NCBI GenBank assembly: GCA_033807775.1
Contig: CM066326.1
Coordinates: forward strand, 50,707,617-50,771,616
DNA: 64,000 nucleotides
Source of the DNA: Saussurea involucrata
Taxonomy: Eukaryota; Streptophyta; Magnoliopsida; Asterales; Asteraceae
Direction of reading: 5' to 3'
The notes under the pieces are model-generated. The model was not told the DNA's origin, searched no databases, and worked only from the letters and a program-made list of their open reading frames with translations. Of this stretch, positions 20,937-32,201 are shown piece after piece; position 1 is the stretch's first letter, and every line of letters starts with the position of its first letter. A program made the position numbers and the translations under genes.

Positions 20937-21996
20937 TTCCTTAGAGTCAGCGGAGATGGACTCAGCGGTAACATTCAGCTTTGAAGTTGCTATTTCACTG
21001 TATTATCAGTTCAACCAAAGATGTTAATAAGAATTATCTTAATGTGGAAATAAATTTCCATTAAGATTTTTCGAATTTTGTCCATTTCATTCAGACAAAA
21101 ATGTCTTAATGAAGATTAGGGTTTTTCTTGATTTTTGAAAAATGAAATGTAAAACCCATAAAGTCTTGTATCCCCGTTTTAAAAAAACTGGATACGAATG
21201 AAGAACAAGTTTAAGATTTTGATTTAAAACTTGAAGAACAACCATGAATGGTTGTGTTCATAAAACCATGAAAGAAAATGATTTTATTTTTGAGTTCTTT
21301 TGTTTGATCTTGTGTAAAACAATGATAAGATCGAAAACAAGTTATTCGCATTTGATAATAGATAAGAACATATTAACCTTGATGTTTTGATGAAGAAGAT
21401 GATGAACAGTTCTTGAGGTTTTTGAGAGCACAAATGCAACAGAGGATTCTTTCTTGCGGAGGAAGATTTGATCGCGTAAAAGACAAATATAAACCAAGAG
21501 TTGTTTATATAGGGAATTTTAGAGAGAGAAAACCTTGAGCGGGAAAAGGTTTTCATCATGACACGGACACGTGTTTGCATTTGATTGGAAGTTTGAACAA
21601 AACGTGCAAACGTGTGTCAGAAAGAAATCGTGCCTAGTGTTATCCGTTGCAATGTCGTCACAACTGTCCTTTCATATTCTTTTAGAATGTCTCTGAGGTT
21701 TTGAAAGCTCAGTGACTCTTTTGAAAAACATGAAGCACTGAATAGAAAATATCAGTGAAGGTTTAAAGAACTTTCAAAATATCGATGTTAAGGAAGAGAT
21801 ATTCAACGATGTAATTTATTTTGAAATCTTGCATTTACATGCGATTTTCAGAGAGAGAAAACATACCTGGATATCAGTTTAACCAAGTTTATTCAGAGAG
21901 AAGATGATGAAATGGATTATATAAGTTGATTTTATCCCGAAGACTATACAAGATTGTATAAACGTATCGCTGATCAAATGTGAACCGCTGAAGATT
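20937..21996 (-). other. E3 spacer between pol and the env-position ORF
   Basis: About 1.06 kb, AT-rich, without an ORF of note. It could contain the promoter or splice acceptor used to express the downstream ORF. No TATA box was assigned. Confidence 0.5.
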
Positions 21997-24900
21997 TTAC
22001 CCTTCAAAGTTCAGCATTCCAAGCTCGCTGATGAGAAAGTTGAATCTTGTCTCATCAAGAGGTTTGGTAAATAAATCAGCTAACTGATAATCAGTTGGAA
22101 TAAAATGAAGTTCTATATCACCATTCATCACATGATCTCTGATAAAATGATATCTGATTTCTATGTGTTTTGTCTTTGAGTGTAGCACTGGATTGTTTGC
22201 TATAGCGATGGCACTAGTGTTGTCGCAATAGATTGGAATTTTGGAGAGCTGAAGATCATAGTCTAGTAGCTGATTTCTCATCCACAAGACTTGAGAACAA
22301 CAGCTTCCAGCGGCTACATATTCAGCTTCAGCTGTGGAAGTGGACACTGAGTTTTGCTTTTTACTTGTCCAACTTACCAGCTTTCCACCTAGGAGCTGAC
22401 ATCCTCCTGTGGTGCTTTTCCTATCCATTTTGCAACCTGCAAAATCACTATCTGAATAGGCGGTTAGATCGAATCCTGAGTCTTTGGGATACCAAAGACC
22501 TAGATTCGCTGTACCCTTAAGATATCGAAAGATTCGCTTTACAGCTTTCATATGGGATATCTTAGGTTCAGCTTGATATCGTGCGCACAGACATGTTGCA
22601 AACATAATATCGGGTCGGCTAGCTGTAAGATACAATAGTGAGCCGATCATCCCACGGTACAGCGTGACATTGACAGGAACACCCTTTGTGTCCTTATCAA
22701 GTATCAGCGGTGGTGCCATAGGGGTTTTCATAGCTGAACTTTCAGTTAAGTCGAATTTTTTCAGCATATCTTTAACATACTTTCCCTGATTTATGAAAGT
22801 TCCTTTTTCAGTTTGCTTAATCTGAAGTCCAAGGAAATATGTTAGTTCACCCATCATGCTCATTTTATACTCATCTTTCATTCTATCAGCGAAACGAGTA
22901 CAAAGCTCAGGGTTAGTAGAACCAAATATAATGTCATCAACATATATTTGAACTAAAATGATATGACCTTTCACTTTTCTAAAAAACAAAGTTTTGTCAA
23001 TCTTACCTCGCTCAAATTTTTCAATATGGAGATAAGTAGAGAGAGTATCATACCATGCACGAGGAGCTTGCTTTAAGCCATAAAGTGCCTTGTCCAGTTT
23101 ATAAACATAACCTGGACGCTTAGGATTTGAGAATCCTGGAGGTTGTTCCACATACACTTCTTCATTCAGCTTTCCATTCAGAAATGCTGACTTAACATCC
23201 ATCTGATGTACAGTGAAGTTTTTGTGTACAGCATATGCTAAGAAAAGACGAATAGATTCAAGTCTTGCTACTGGAGCAAAAGTTTCGTCATAATCTATGC
23301 CTTCCTCTTGTCTGTATCCCTGAGCAACAAGACGAGCTTTGTTGCGAGTTACAGTACCATGTTCGTCCAACTTGTTTCGATAGACCCATTTCGTGCCTAT
23401 CACCGTTTTGTCAGTTGGTCTACGAACAAGTTTCCAAACTTTGTTTCTTTCGAATTCAGTCAGCTCTTCTTGCATAGCGCTGACCCAGTTTGGATCTCTG
23501 AGGGCATCATCTATTTTCTTTGGTTCAGTTAGAGAAATAAAGTTAACAAATAAACAAATATTACCTGCACTTCTACGAGTCTGAATACCAGCGTTGGGAT
23601 CACCAAGAATTTGATCGATTGGGTGATTTACAGTCCATCGCTGAGCAGGAGCATACGTCGCTGATTCAGTCTGATCTGGAGAAACTGAAGATGAGGCTTC
23701 AGCTACTCCTGGATTATCAGCTAAGAGAGGAATGTTTGCATTTGTCACTTCATTCACTGATTGCTGAGAAATAGATGGAATTTCTGAGACATTTGGATCA
23801 ACTGCAGGTATAGTGTTTATAGGAACAGCTGAGACCCAAGATGTTTCAGCTTCACTATTCTGCATATCTGGAATGATAGTAGGACCATCATTTACTACGG
23901 TGTGAGCATGAGGAGTGGGAATATCTTCTGAATCACCAAGATGAGAAAACATCCATTGATTCAGTTCTTCTGTATCAGCGTTCGGTTTAGAGTTCGCTGA
24001 ACGGGATTCGTCAAACGTGACGTGAATAGTTTCTTCTACAGTTTGTCTTCTACGGTTGAAGACTCTGAAGGCTTTGGAGACTGAAGAGTATCCAAGAAAG
24101 ATTCCATCATCAGCCTTAGGATCAAACTTTCCAAGGGCATCTCTGTTGTTCAGTATGAAACACTGACATCCAAAGATGTGAAGAAAGCTGATTGAAGGCT
24201 TTCTCCCATGAAAGAGTTCATAGGCTGTCTTTTTGAATCTTTTAACTATCAGCGACCTGTTTTGCGTAAAACAAGCAGTGTTGACAGCTTCTGCCCAAAA
24301 CTGAGTAGGCAGGTGAGAATCGCTGAGCATTGAACGTGCAGCTTCAATAATTGTTCTATTTCTTCTTTCAGCGACTCCATTTTGTTGCGGTGTTCTTACT
24401 GACGAAAAGTTGTGAGAAATACCCTTACTCTCAAGGAAGGAATCAAGAGAACTGTTTTTGAATTCAGTTCCATGATCACTCCTTATTGAGCGAACAGTCA
24501 TATTGTTCAGAGTTTCCATCTTCCGAACAAAGGTGATGAGTTCTTCAGGGGTGTCACTCTTAGAACGGAGAAACATTACCCATGTGTAACGAGAGAATTC
24601 ATCAACTATGACCAGCGTATATTTCTTTCCAGCGATGGATTGTTTGTTAACAGGGCCAAACAAATCCATATGGAGTAATTGTAGAGTAGATGACACTGAG
24701 GAAACTTGCTTTGACTTAAAGCTTGCCTTGGTCTGCTTCCATTTTTCACACGCTGAACATAAAGACTCTTTGGCGTATGAATGTTGAGGTAGACCAGTGA
24801 CTAACTCTTTGGAGGAAAGAGTATTCAGCGTCTTGAAGTTGAGATGTGAGAGCCTTTTGTGCCATAGCCAGTTGACATCAGAAGATGCCTTTGAGAAGAA

Positions 24901-25275
24901 ACAGGAGTTCTCAGTGGTTGTTGAGTCCATGTTTATTACATAAACATTTTCCAAACGATAACCGCTGAGAGCTATCTTCTCCTTTTTGTCAGAGACAAAG
25001 CAGGATTCCTTAGTGAAAATCACTTTGTTATCCATGTCGCAAAGCTGACTGATGCTCAGAAGATTATGCTTCAGCCCTTCAACATATGCGACTCTTCTGA
25101 AGGATGTTGTACCATTTGAAAGTACACCATACCCTCGGGTGTGTCCTTTTCCATTTCCACCGAAAGTCACAGAGGGACCCTTCTCTTCCTTGTACTCAGC
25201 GAGCAGGTTTTTCTTTCCAGTCATGTGTCTAGAGCATCCGCTATCGAGATACCAGATACCCTTCTTAACCTGCAA
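21997..25275 (-). CDS. E3 pol polyprotein (protease, integrase, RT, RNase H)
   Basis: 1,092 codons are open without a break. The frame extends upstream to the gag stop at 25290-25288. Order: aspartic protease with WYLDSGCSRHMTG (25250-25215); GAG-pre-integrase H/C zinc-binding region (LWHKRLSHLN ... CSACEKWKQTKASF); integrase core with MDLFGPV, IRSDHGTEFKN and QQNGVAERRNRT supplying the D, D and E. Then RT with WVYRNKLDE, MDVKSAFLNG, LYGLKQAPRAWY and YVDD at 22932-22943, and RNase H with YSDSDFAG, STAEAEYVA and YCDNTSAI. It ends ADLFTKPL plus a short tail. All main catalytic residues are visible, so this pol may be functional. The start given is nominal: in SIRE-type elements gag-pol is expected to be one polyprotein with stop readthrough. 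Confidence 0.93.
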   Translation of the reverse strand: MQVKKGIWYLDSGCSRHMTGKKNLLAEYKEEKGPSVTFGGNGKGHTRGYGVLSNGTTSFRRVAYVEGLKHNLLSISQLCDMDNKVIFTKESCFVSDKKEKIALSGYRLENVYVINMDSTTTENSCFFSKASSDVNWLWHKRLSHLNFKTLNTLSSKELVTGLPQHSYAKESLCSACEKWKQTKASFKSKQVSSVSSTLQLLHMDLFGPVNKQSIAGKKYTLVIVDEFSRYTWVMFLRSKSDTPEELITFVRKMETLNNMTVRSIRSDHGTEFKNSSLDSFLESKGISHNFSSVRTPQQNGVAERRNRTIIEAARSMLSDSHLPTQFWAEAVNTACFTQNRSLIVKRFKKTAYELFHGRKPSISFLHIFGCQCFILNNRDALGKFDPKADDGIFLGYSSVSKAFRVFNRRRQTVEETIHVTFDESRSANSKPNADTEELNQWMFSHLGDSEDIPTPHAHTVVNDGPTIIPDMQNSEAETSWVSAVPINTIPAVDPNVSEIPSISQQSVNEVTNANIPLLADNPGVAEASSSVSPDQTESATYAPAQRWTVNHPIDQILGDPNAGIQTRRSAGNICLFVNFISLTEPKKIDDALRDPNWVSAMQEELTEFERNKVWKLVRRPTDKTVIGTKWVYRNKLDEHGTVTRNKARLVAQGYRQEEGIDYDETFAPVARLESIRLFLAYAVHKNFTVHQMDVKSAFLNGKLNEEVYVEQPPGFSNPKRPGYVYKLDKALYGLKQAPRAWYDTLSTYLHIEKFERGKIDKTLFFRKVKGHIILVQIYVDDIIFGSTNPELCTRFADRMKDEYKMSMMGELTYFLGLQIKQTEKGTFINQGKYVKDMLKKFDLTESSAMKTPMAPPLILDKDTKGVPVNVTLYRGMIGSLLYLTASRPDIMFATCLCARYQAEPKISHMKAVKRIFRYLKGTANLGLWYPKDSGFDLTAYSDSDFAGCKMDRKSTTGGCQLLGGKLVSWTSKKQNSVSTSTAEAEYVAAGSCCSQVLWMRNQLLDYDLQLSKIPIYCDNTSAIAIANNPVLHSKTKHIEIRYHFIRDHVMNGDIELHFIPTDYQLADLFTKPLDETRFNFLISELGMLNFEG

Positions 25276-25287
25276 TACAAAGGAAGA

Positions 25288-25290
25288 TTA
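25288..25290 (-). promoter_or_regulatory. E3 in-frame TAA separating gag tail from pol
   Basis: The gag tail ends with KWVPKQN and TAA, and pol continues in the same frame (SSFVLQVKKGIWYLDSG). A single in-frame stop between gag and pol implies readthrough. TTTGTATTGCAG| just downstream also looks like a splice acceptor and offers an alternative. E1 keeps the same layout (KWVPRS then TAA at 30943-30945). Confidence 0.6.
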
Positions 25291-27700
25291 GTTTTGCTTG
25301 GGTACCCATTTCACCATGTATACGCGTTTGTCAGTGGAAGAAGTTGGAATGGGTTCAACAGTCTTCGCAGCATTTGAAGATTCAGCTTTGTCTTTCTTCA
25401 CTTTGGTCAATTTCTTGACCTCAGCGGTAGGAGTCACCTTGACCTGAATTGCAACTGGTTTGGTCTTCTTGGACTTGGGGTGCTATTTTCACCTTAGCTA
25501 TCTTATCAGCTTTGGTGGCTGTGGGGCACTTACTTGCAATATGATCGGTAAGTCCACAGTGATAACATTTCCTATAACTAAAATTAGTTCTAGGACCACT
25601 TGAGTGCTGAGCTTTTAATTTGGAATTAGAAGTACCAGCACCAAGTACACTATTGGTTTTTGAAATAGGACGAACATTCAGTTCTTCAGATTTCTTACCA
25701 AGGACATCTACTCTGAGTCTAGGAGTAGGTCGCTGAACTGATCCAGAGGTCTGATTTCTAGAACCAGATGAATGAATCACTAAGGCTTTGGAAGCATTCA
25801 GCTTAGGTACTAAGGTACCCTTCTGAGGATTTTGATAAATAACAATTCCTTTACCTTTGTCTTTAGAGACAGAGGTAGGTTTTGAATAAACCATTTTCTC
25901 CTTACCTTTTGAGGAGGTAGGAGTTTCCTCAGGGATTGGTGTAACCGACGAGGAGTACTGAGATGATGAAGTGTCAGCGACTGAGGATACGAACGTTCCA
26001 AATTTAAGCATTGAACGTTCAGTGGTTGGTTTTGGAGTATCATACTTATAACCCAGACCACGTTTATCACTCAGAGGAATCTGAGCCTTAATTATCTCAG
26101 TGATCTTTGTTGAAGAAATACACCATCCTTCAACAGTAGCTTGTTCAGCTTTTAATGCAGCGATAGCTTCTGCTCGTTCGATTTTGACTAGCTGATTTAA
26201 ATAGACTTGATCTTTAAAATTATCTTCAATTTTAGAAAGCTTTTCTATTTGAAGGTGGCAGTTTTTAAGCTTTTCAGCGAGATCAAGATTTTGGTTTTCA
26301 ACCACAGCTTTGCCGTTCATGGCTTCGTATAAACTTCTAGTCAGTAGATCGATTTTACGGAGACTATCAGCTTCATCAATATTTGCAATATTTGTAAAGA
26401 AAGAAGGTGATACCTGAATGGCAGATGTTGAAGTGGAGGGAATGTCTGAACTTTCTTCCTCTTCTTCAATCTTGGCCATGAGACATTGATTTGCTTCATC
26501 ATCTTCAGAATCAGATGATGAGGCTTCTTCATCAGAAGCAGTCCAATCATAGTCAGCCATCAGGCCTTTTCCTTTCTTCTTAAAGCTTTTCAGCTTTGCA
26601 TACTTCTCCTTCAGCTTTGAGTATTTGTCGTCTTTATTCCTTGGAACAAAGGATTTCTTTGTAAAAGCTGAAGGTCTCATGATTTTCTTTGACCTGCACT
26701 CATTAGCGAAATGTCCTATCTTTTCGCAGTTGAAACAAGTAGCAGTAGCCTTATCAACAAAAGCTGATGATTTAGGCTTGTCAGTTATTGAAAGAGGTTT
26801 GTTCTTTATAAACATTTTCTTCTTGGCGAATCTCCTGAACTTTTTAGTTAGGAGAGCCAAGGATTCATCATCATCTGAAGAATCAGAGTCTGCTGACCTT
26901 TCAGAGTTGCTTCCTAACTCAGTGATAGTGACCGAGGGTCGCTGAGTAGAAGGTTCCTCTGAGAGTAAAGCAACAGGAGTGCTTTTGGAATCTTTTACAA
27001 GATTCTTCTTAAGATGGCTAGATTGCTCATGATTCAGCAATGTACCATATAAGGTTGAAAGGGTCATTGATTTAAGATCCTTTGACAGCTTGAGACACAT
27101 GGAATAATTGTCCCAGTTTTCAGGTAAACATTCTAGAAACTTTGTCAGCACTTCAAAGTTAGAATATTCCTTACCAACAGTTTTTAGATCTATAATTAAG
27201 CAATTAAAACGTTGGTGAACTTCAGAGAGAGTTTCATTCTTACCAGAAATGAAGCTTTCGTATTGTCTTACCAGGTTGATCTTTCTTGAGTCCTGGACTT
27301 CAGACGTTCCTTCATACTGAACACATATTGTGTCCCACATGGCTTTTGATGACTTCAGGTTCATGACGGAATGGTAGACTTCGTCAGGAAGGGCCATGGA
27401 TAGTATGGATCTGGCTTTTGTATCTATAGCCACTTTCTTCTTATCTTCATCGGTCCACATGTGTATTTCCTTTGGAATCAGCCTTTCAGGAATAGCAGCT
27501 CTAGTTGCAGTGGCTGGAACTAAAGGATCAATTGTTACAGGGATGTGTGGGCCGTTTTCAAGATAGTAGGTCATAGTAGGGTCTACACCTTCTAAGAAGA
27601 GCATCATCCTATTTTTCCATAAGTTGAAGTTATCTCTGGAAAATCTAGGGGGTTTTGCAAGAGAACCATTGTCTATATAGTGTGTGTTTGTGTTAGCCAT
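25288..27700 (-). CDS. E3 gag with two zinc knuckles, +1 frameshift near the C-terminus
   Basis: The ATG at 27700 lies about 70 bases after the PBS. The N-terminal copia gag region has KPPRFSRDNFNLWKNRM, LPDEVYHSVMN, MWDTICVQYEG and LLNHEQ. The first CCHC knuckle is CFNCEKIGHFANEC (26697-26738), the second CYHCGLTDHIASKC (25523-25566), separated by an acidic Ser/Asp/Glu region and a helical stretch. The main frame ends early at 25421 because a C-run near 25483 (GCACCCCAAG) appears to have one extra base; the other frame then runs to the conserved KWVPKQN-stop at 25290. Gag packages the RNA and forms the particle. The frameshift would remove the C-terminus and block readthrough into pol. Confidence 0.88.
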
Positions 27701-27766
27701 TTTCAGATAATAGCAAGGAAGAGAAATATCTTAGATTAGATCTTGTTTATGAGATTAAACAAATCC

Positions 27767-27778
27767 GCTCTGATACCA
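27767..27778 (-). promoter_or_regulatory. E3 primer-binding site (iMet tRNA)
   Basis: The minus strand reads TGGTATCAGAGC two bases inside the 5' LTR. Confidence 0.88.
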
Positions 27779-27780
27779 CT

Positions 27781-28750
27781 TGTTGGTCCCGAAAGGCCTA
27801 TACAAGTTTGTAGAAGGGGGGGGGGGGGGGGTTGAATACAAACACACTATTTTACTTTTCTAAATTGTTTATTGATAAATCATTAACAATTTACAGCTTG
27901 TTGCGGAAACAAGATTAAGGATAAACCTAAATCTAAACAAGTTGGAACACTAAGGTTTCTTGCACTAAGAAAGATAAGGAGATTACTAATAAAATCCTAT
28001 CTTGAGAGAGATTTGAACTTGTCCAGAGTTAGCAAGTTACTTCAAAATGAAGTGAGTTCATCTCTTTATATACTGCATGCATTTAATGCAAGTCAGTATA
28101 TACTTTACACGTGTCATCAGCTGGTTGGTTGCATGTCATTGACCTTGGTTGACAACCTTAGTAGCCGTAAGGATGAACAGTGTAGTATCAGAGTGGTTGT
28201 ACGATTTCAGATATTCGGAGGTTCTTTTCTGACAATTCGTACGGAGGCGTGCAAGGGTGGTTAAGACAAAAGTACTTTGTACGGAGGACTTCATGATCAG
28301 CTTTCGTTGATTCAGCGATTATCATTTACTATTCAGCAGATGATAAAGTTCAGCGATAGCTGAAGTCTTGTACTTGATACTTCACGTTGAGTGGACAAAT
28401 CTGAGTCTTCGCTGATCCGCATCAGTTCATTAGGAGACTTGTCGCTGGTTCTTGAGCTTGATCTTCGACTTCAGCGTAGAACCTTTGTTGACGTGAAACT
28501 TGTCTTCAGGGATCATAAGTAAACAACTAACTTATCAGCGATCACCATAAGGACTGAACAGACTCAGCGCTTTATGGTGAACAGTTTCGCTGAATGTTTA
28601 TTTTAAAGAGCGAGAGTTCCTATCAGCGGTACTGTAAGATCTTAGTACTTATCAGCGATAGTGAAACTCTGATACATATTGTTTACTTACAATTTTCACT
28701 AAGTATTTAAGAGAGGGTCATTATCAAATCACTGAGGGTTTGGATCAACA
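27781..28750 (-). repeat. E3 5' LTR (970 bp)
   Basis: Copy of 15692-16659 with a G16 instead of G14 run and one observed substitution. Confidence 0.93.
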
Positions 28751-28755
28751 AAATG

Positions 28756-30945
28756 TCTCTACTGCCAAAGAGATGTGGTCCACTCTGTGTGTTCTGTACG
28801 AAGGTACATATGAAGTTAAGAAGAGCAATAAGATTGCTCTTGTTAGAAAATATGAACTCTTTTCTTATGAGAAAGGAGAATCTCTCTCCAACTACTATAA
28901 CCGCTTTAACAGTCTTCTTAATGACTTAAAGCTGTTAGGTAGAGTGTATGACAATGAGGAAATCCTATGCAAGTTTATGGACTGTCTTCCTGATTTTTGG
29001 GAAAATATCTGTACTTGTATAACGACAACCAAGGATCTTGTTCATATGCCTCTCACTGTTCTTTATGGAACTCTTTTCAACTATGAGCAGACTAAGCTGC
29101 AAATGAAGTCTGTCATAATAGATATAAAGGGCTCTTCTATAGCTCTCTTAAGCGACTCTTCCAAAAGAACTAAGTGTATTCCAAGAATCACCTACCCATC
29201 TGATTCTGACCATGATAGTCAAGAAGATCCCAATGACCATTCGGAGGCATATCTTAGTGATGCAGAGGATGAATGTTAGAAAACTTCAGTTGACAAATTA
29301 TCTGATGAAATGGCCATGTTGGATGGGTATTCTAAATCCAAATCTCACCCCTCTTCTGGAAAATATAAGTTTAGTAGAAAATCCTCCTCTTCTCTCTCCA
29401 AACACTCCTTCTTGGACAAAACTAACGAGGAATGTTTTAATTGTGGTAAAAGGGGTCATTTTGCTTCTGAGTGTAGAAGTAAACACTTTGAAAGACCCAT
29501 AACTTCTTCCTTAGACCGATTTTCCTCAAAATCGGGAAGATCTAAATATGATTCCACCAATCTCTCCCCTTCCCAAAATTTCCACCAACCGCTCTCTTCT
29601 GCAAATTCTGACCGGGCTGAAAGATACAAAGAAAAATATAAGAGAGAAAAGGAAAGAAATGAAAGACTTGTCAGAAAAGCAAAGGGTATGCCTGCTAAAA
29701 CTCATGATTTGGCAAATGAACCCACATCTGAAAGCGATAATGACACTTCAAATGTGTGCTTCATGGCCAAGATAAATGACATGGATAATCCAGAAGGCCA
29801 CACCCCCTCAACTGCTCTTGTATCAGCTAAGTGCTTATCCTCCTCATCACAGGTAACCTTTTCACTCTCTATCTGACATTGAAAAGATTGAAGCATTTGA
29901 TTCTTTAACCATTAATTTCTATGATGCTAAAAATGCTAAGAAAATGGCAAATGCTCAGATAAAATATCTTTCTTCTCAACTTCAAACTTGTCTTTCTCAA
30001 CTTAAACAATTTGACTCAATCAAAGCTGAGCTTGAAGATTTGAAAACCATAAATTTCATTCTTGCTAAGGAGAAAAACAAAATACTTAAACGTTTTCAAA
30101 AGGAGCAAGAAATTGTGAGAAAATGGACCAGTTCCTCCAAAAATCTAGAAAATATTTTTCAAGATCAGATTTCTTGTGATGACAAAACTGGTTTAGGCTT
30201 TGGAAAAATGGAAACTGGTCAATCTTAAAAAACTCTTGCTTCCACCTCCTGTGTTTCACCATCTTTTTATGAAACCTCCGATTCTAGTTCAATTGGGTCT
30301 GTGTCCATGACTTCTGGTGATTTGTCTGAAGCTTTAAAATTTGGCATGTTTATAAAAGCAAAAGACCCCATCTCCTTTCCAAATGAAGAAGCTCAAGATT
30401 CCAATGACTCTTCCAAACTTATCCATGATTTTCTGAAAATCTTGACTTTAGATGAAGCATCCTCCTCTGAACCCATGCCTTCGAAAACTCTCAAAGGAAA
30501 TTTTTCCAACTCAAACAAAAGTGTTTCTGCATCTGAAAAAGGCAAGTCTGTGGCTGCCGATTTTTTCTTAAAAATAAATTCCTCAAATCTTTCTAAAAAT
30601 ACTTTTGTGACTTCTTGTACCGATTTTGTTCCCCGGTCTGTGAACCTCAAAATGTCCAATTCAAAATAGAGGATTCCTTTCCTCCCAAATTTTGAAAAAG
30701 GAATTTTAGGTGTTGCACCCCAAATTTTTGATACTTCATCAAAATATTTGAAAATAAAAGGCAAAAATAAGGAAAAATGTCAAGGTTCTAAAAAGGCATT
30801 TCTTTATAGAAAATGTTATATCTGTGGTGATATTTTTCATTTTGCCAAATACTGTTCAAAAGGAAGAATTGGCTTGATTGATACAAATTCTTCCCATTCT
30901 TCTAACCCAAAAGGACCCATCTCCAAATGGGTACCAAGGAGCTAA
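28756..30945 (+). pseudogene. E1 gag, central and C-terminal segment (stops and frameshift)
   Basis: The frame resumes right after the second AAATG. Recognisable pieces: KEMWSTLCVLYEGTYEVK, CLPDFWEN and LYGTLFNYEQ. The first zinc knuckle is CFNCGKRGHFASEC (about 29435-29475) and a second, degenerate one is CYICGDIFHFAKYC near 30815. The C-terminal end is KWVPRS then TAA. In-frame stops lie at 29277-29279, 30226-30228 and 30667-30669, and a frame change near 29865. The layout matches E3 gag closely, supporting common lineage. It is not translatable as one protein. Confidence 0.85.
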
Positions 30946-31140
30946 TTTTATCTGTGAATGCCGGTCTTTGGACACCAACATATCTATTATCTAGACAGTG
31001 GTTATTATCTTATGGATCTATGTGGACCAGTATAATAGTGACACAATTGAAGAAATCATCAAGTTCATCAACAAATCTGAAGTGTCAAATGGTGAACTTT
31101 TGGATCTCCTCTTGTATTGAAAATCCTTCCCATTGACACA
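30946..31140 (+). pseudogene. E1 pol stub: protease and integrase remnants fused by a deletion
   Basis: After the gag stop there is a short stretch where the protease motif YYLDSG (about 30983-31000) is followed within a few codons by MDLCGPV (about 31013-31033), the start of the integrase core (MDLFGPV in E3). The ~190 codons normally between them are gone, and nothing of RT or RNase H follows. Stops are frequent. Confidence 0.6.
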
Positions 31141-31447
31141 CTCACTAGTGCCAACCTCTTCTCTACCGACATCATTACATCTCTCATCACTCTCCATTAT
31201 TACCTACACTCTATTTCCTTCCATACCTCTCACATTACCTTTTCTCATCCATCCCACTAAATAAATTACCCCAACCTCATTTCTTTATCATGTCATCATC
31301 CAACTCTCTCTCCTCTCTTACAACCTCTACCAACCAACTTCCTCAGTTACCTTCACTCATGTTCCTCCATCTCAAAACTGATGGACTACCTATTTCTCCA
31401 AATCCCATTTCTGATCAGCATGATTCTCCACCTACTGATCTATCTCA

Positions 31448-31489
<42 letters not shown>

Positions 31490-32004
31490 CAATCGGTGAA
31501 TCATCTCACCGAAATTTCGGTGAACTCACCCCTTCGAAATCTTTCGCATCGGTGAGACGTTTCATCTCACCGAAACCCTTCCTCTCACCAGAACCAACCC
31601 TCTATGTGTCATTTTCTCAAGATTTTCTCTCTCATAATGGTGATCCTCCTATTTCACCAAATTCCACTCTTGGTCAGCAACCCAACTTTCCTTTTCCACA
31701 AAACCCTCCTACTACAAACTCTTCTAAAGATGTCATCCCAAATCCTTCTCCTCAAAATATTCCTCCTACTTCTCCTCAAAATATTCCTCCTCAAAACCTC
31801 ATCTCTTAAAATCCTCTGAACTTAATCTTTCTTGGGTCATCAAAAAGTGGATGATGCAACTCCAATCTTCTCTTCACCTTGAAATTCTTCTTTTTTCGAT
31901 GGCTTTCAAAAAAAATCGGTGAAATGCATTACATCGGTGAGTGCAACAATTTTTTTTATTATATATATATATATATCGGTGAGTGCATCAAATCAAAAAA
32001 ATAA

Positions 32005-32058
<54 letters not shown>

Positions 32059-32158
32059 GTTGCAACAAAAAAAAATTATATATGCATCGGTGAGTTCAAC
32101 CCAAAAAAAATATATTATTATATATATATATATATTGGTGAGTGCATCAAATAAAAAA

Positions 32159-32201
<43 letters not shown>

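Larger units (their letters stand above)
15692..28750 (-). mobile_element. E3: young SIRE/Maximus-like copia element with env-position ORF
   Basis: LTRs at 27781-28750 (5') and 15692-16659 (3') are flanked by the perfect TSD AAATG (15687-15691 and 28751-28755). On the minus strand the order is LTR, iMet PBS, gag (two zinc knuckles), pol (protease, integrase, RT, RNase H), ~1 kb spacer, long env-position ORF, polypurine tract AATAGGGGGAGA, LTR. A 13-kb copia with an extra ORF after pol fits the SIRE/Maximus lineage. The two LTRs differ by eye only in a poly-G run (14 versus 16) and one A/G change at about 16489 versus 28584. Gag and the env-position ORF carry frameshifts while pol is open. Confidence 0.93.
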
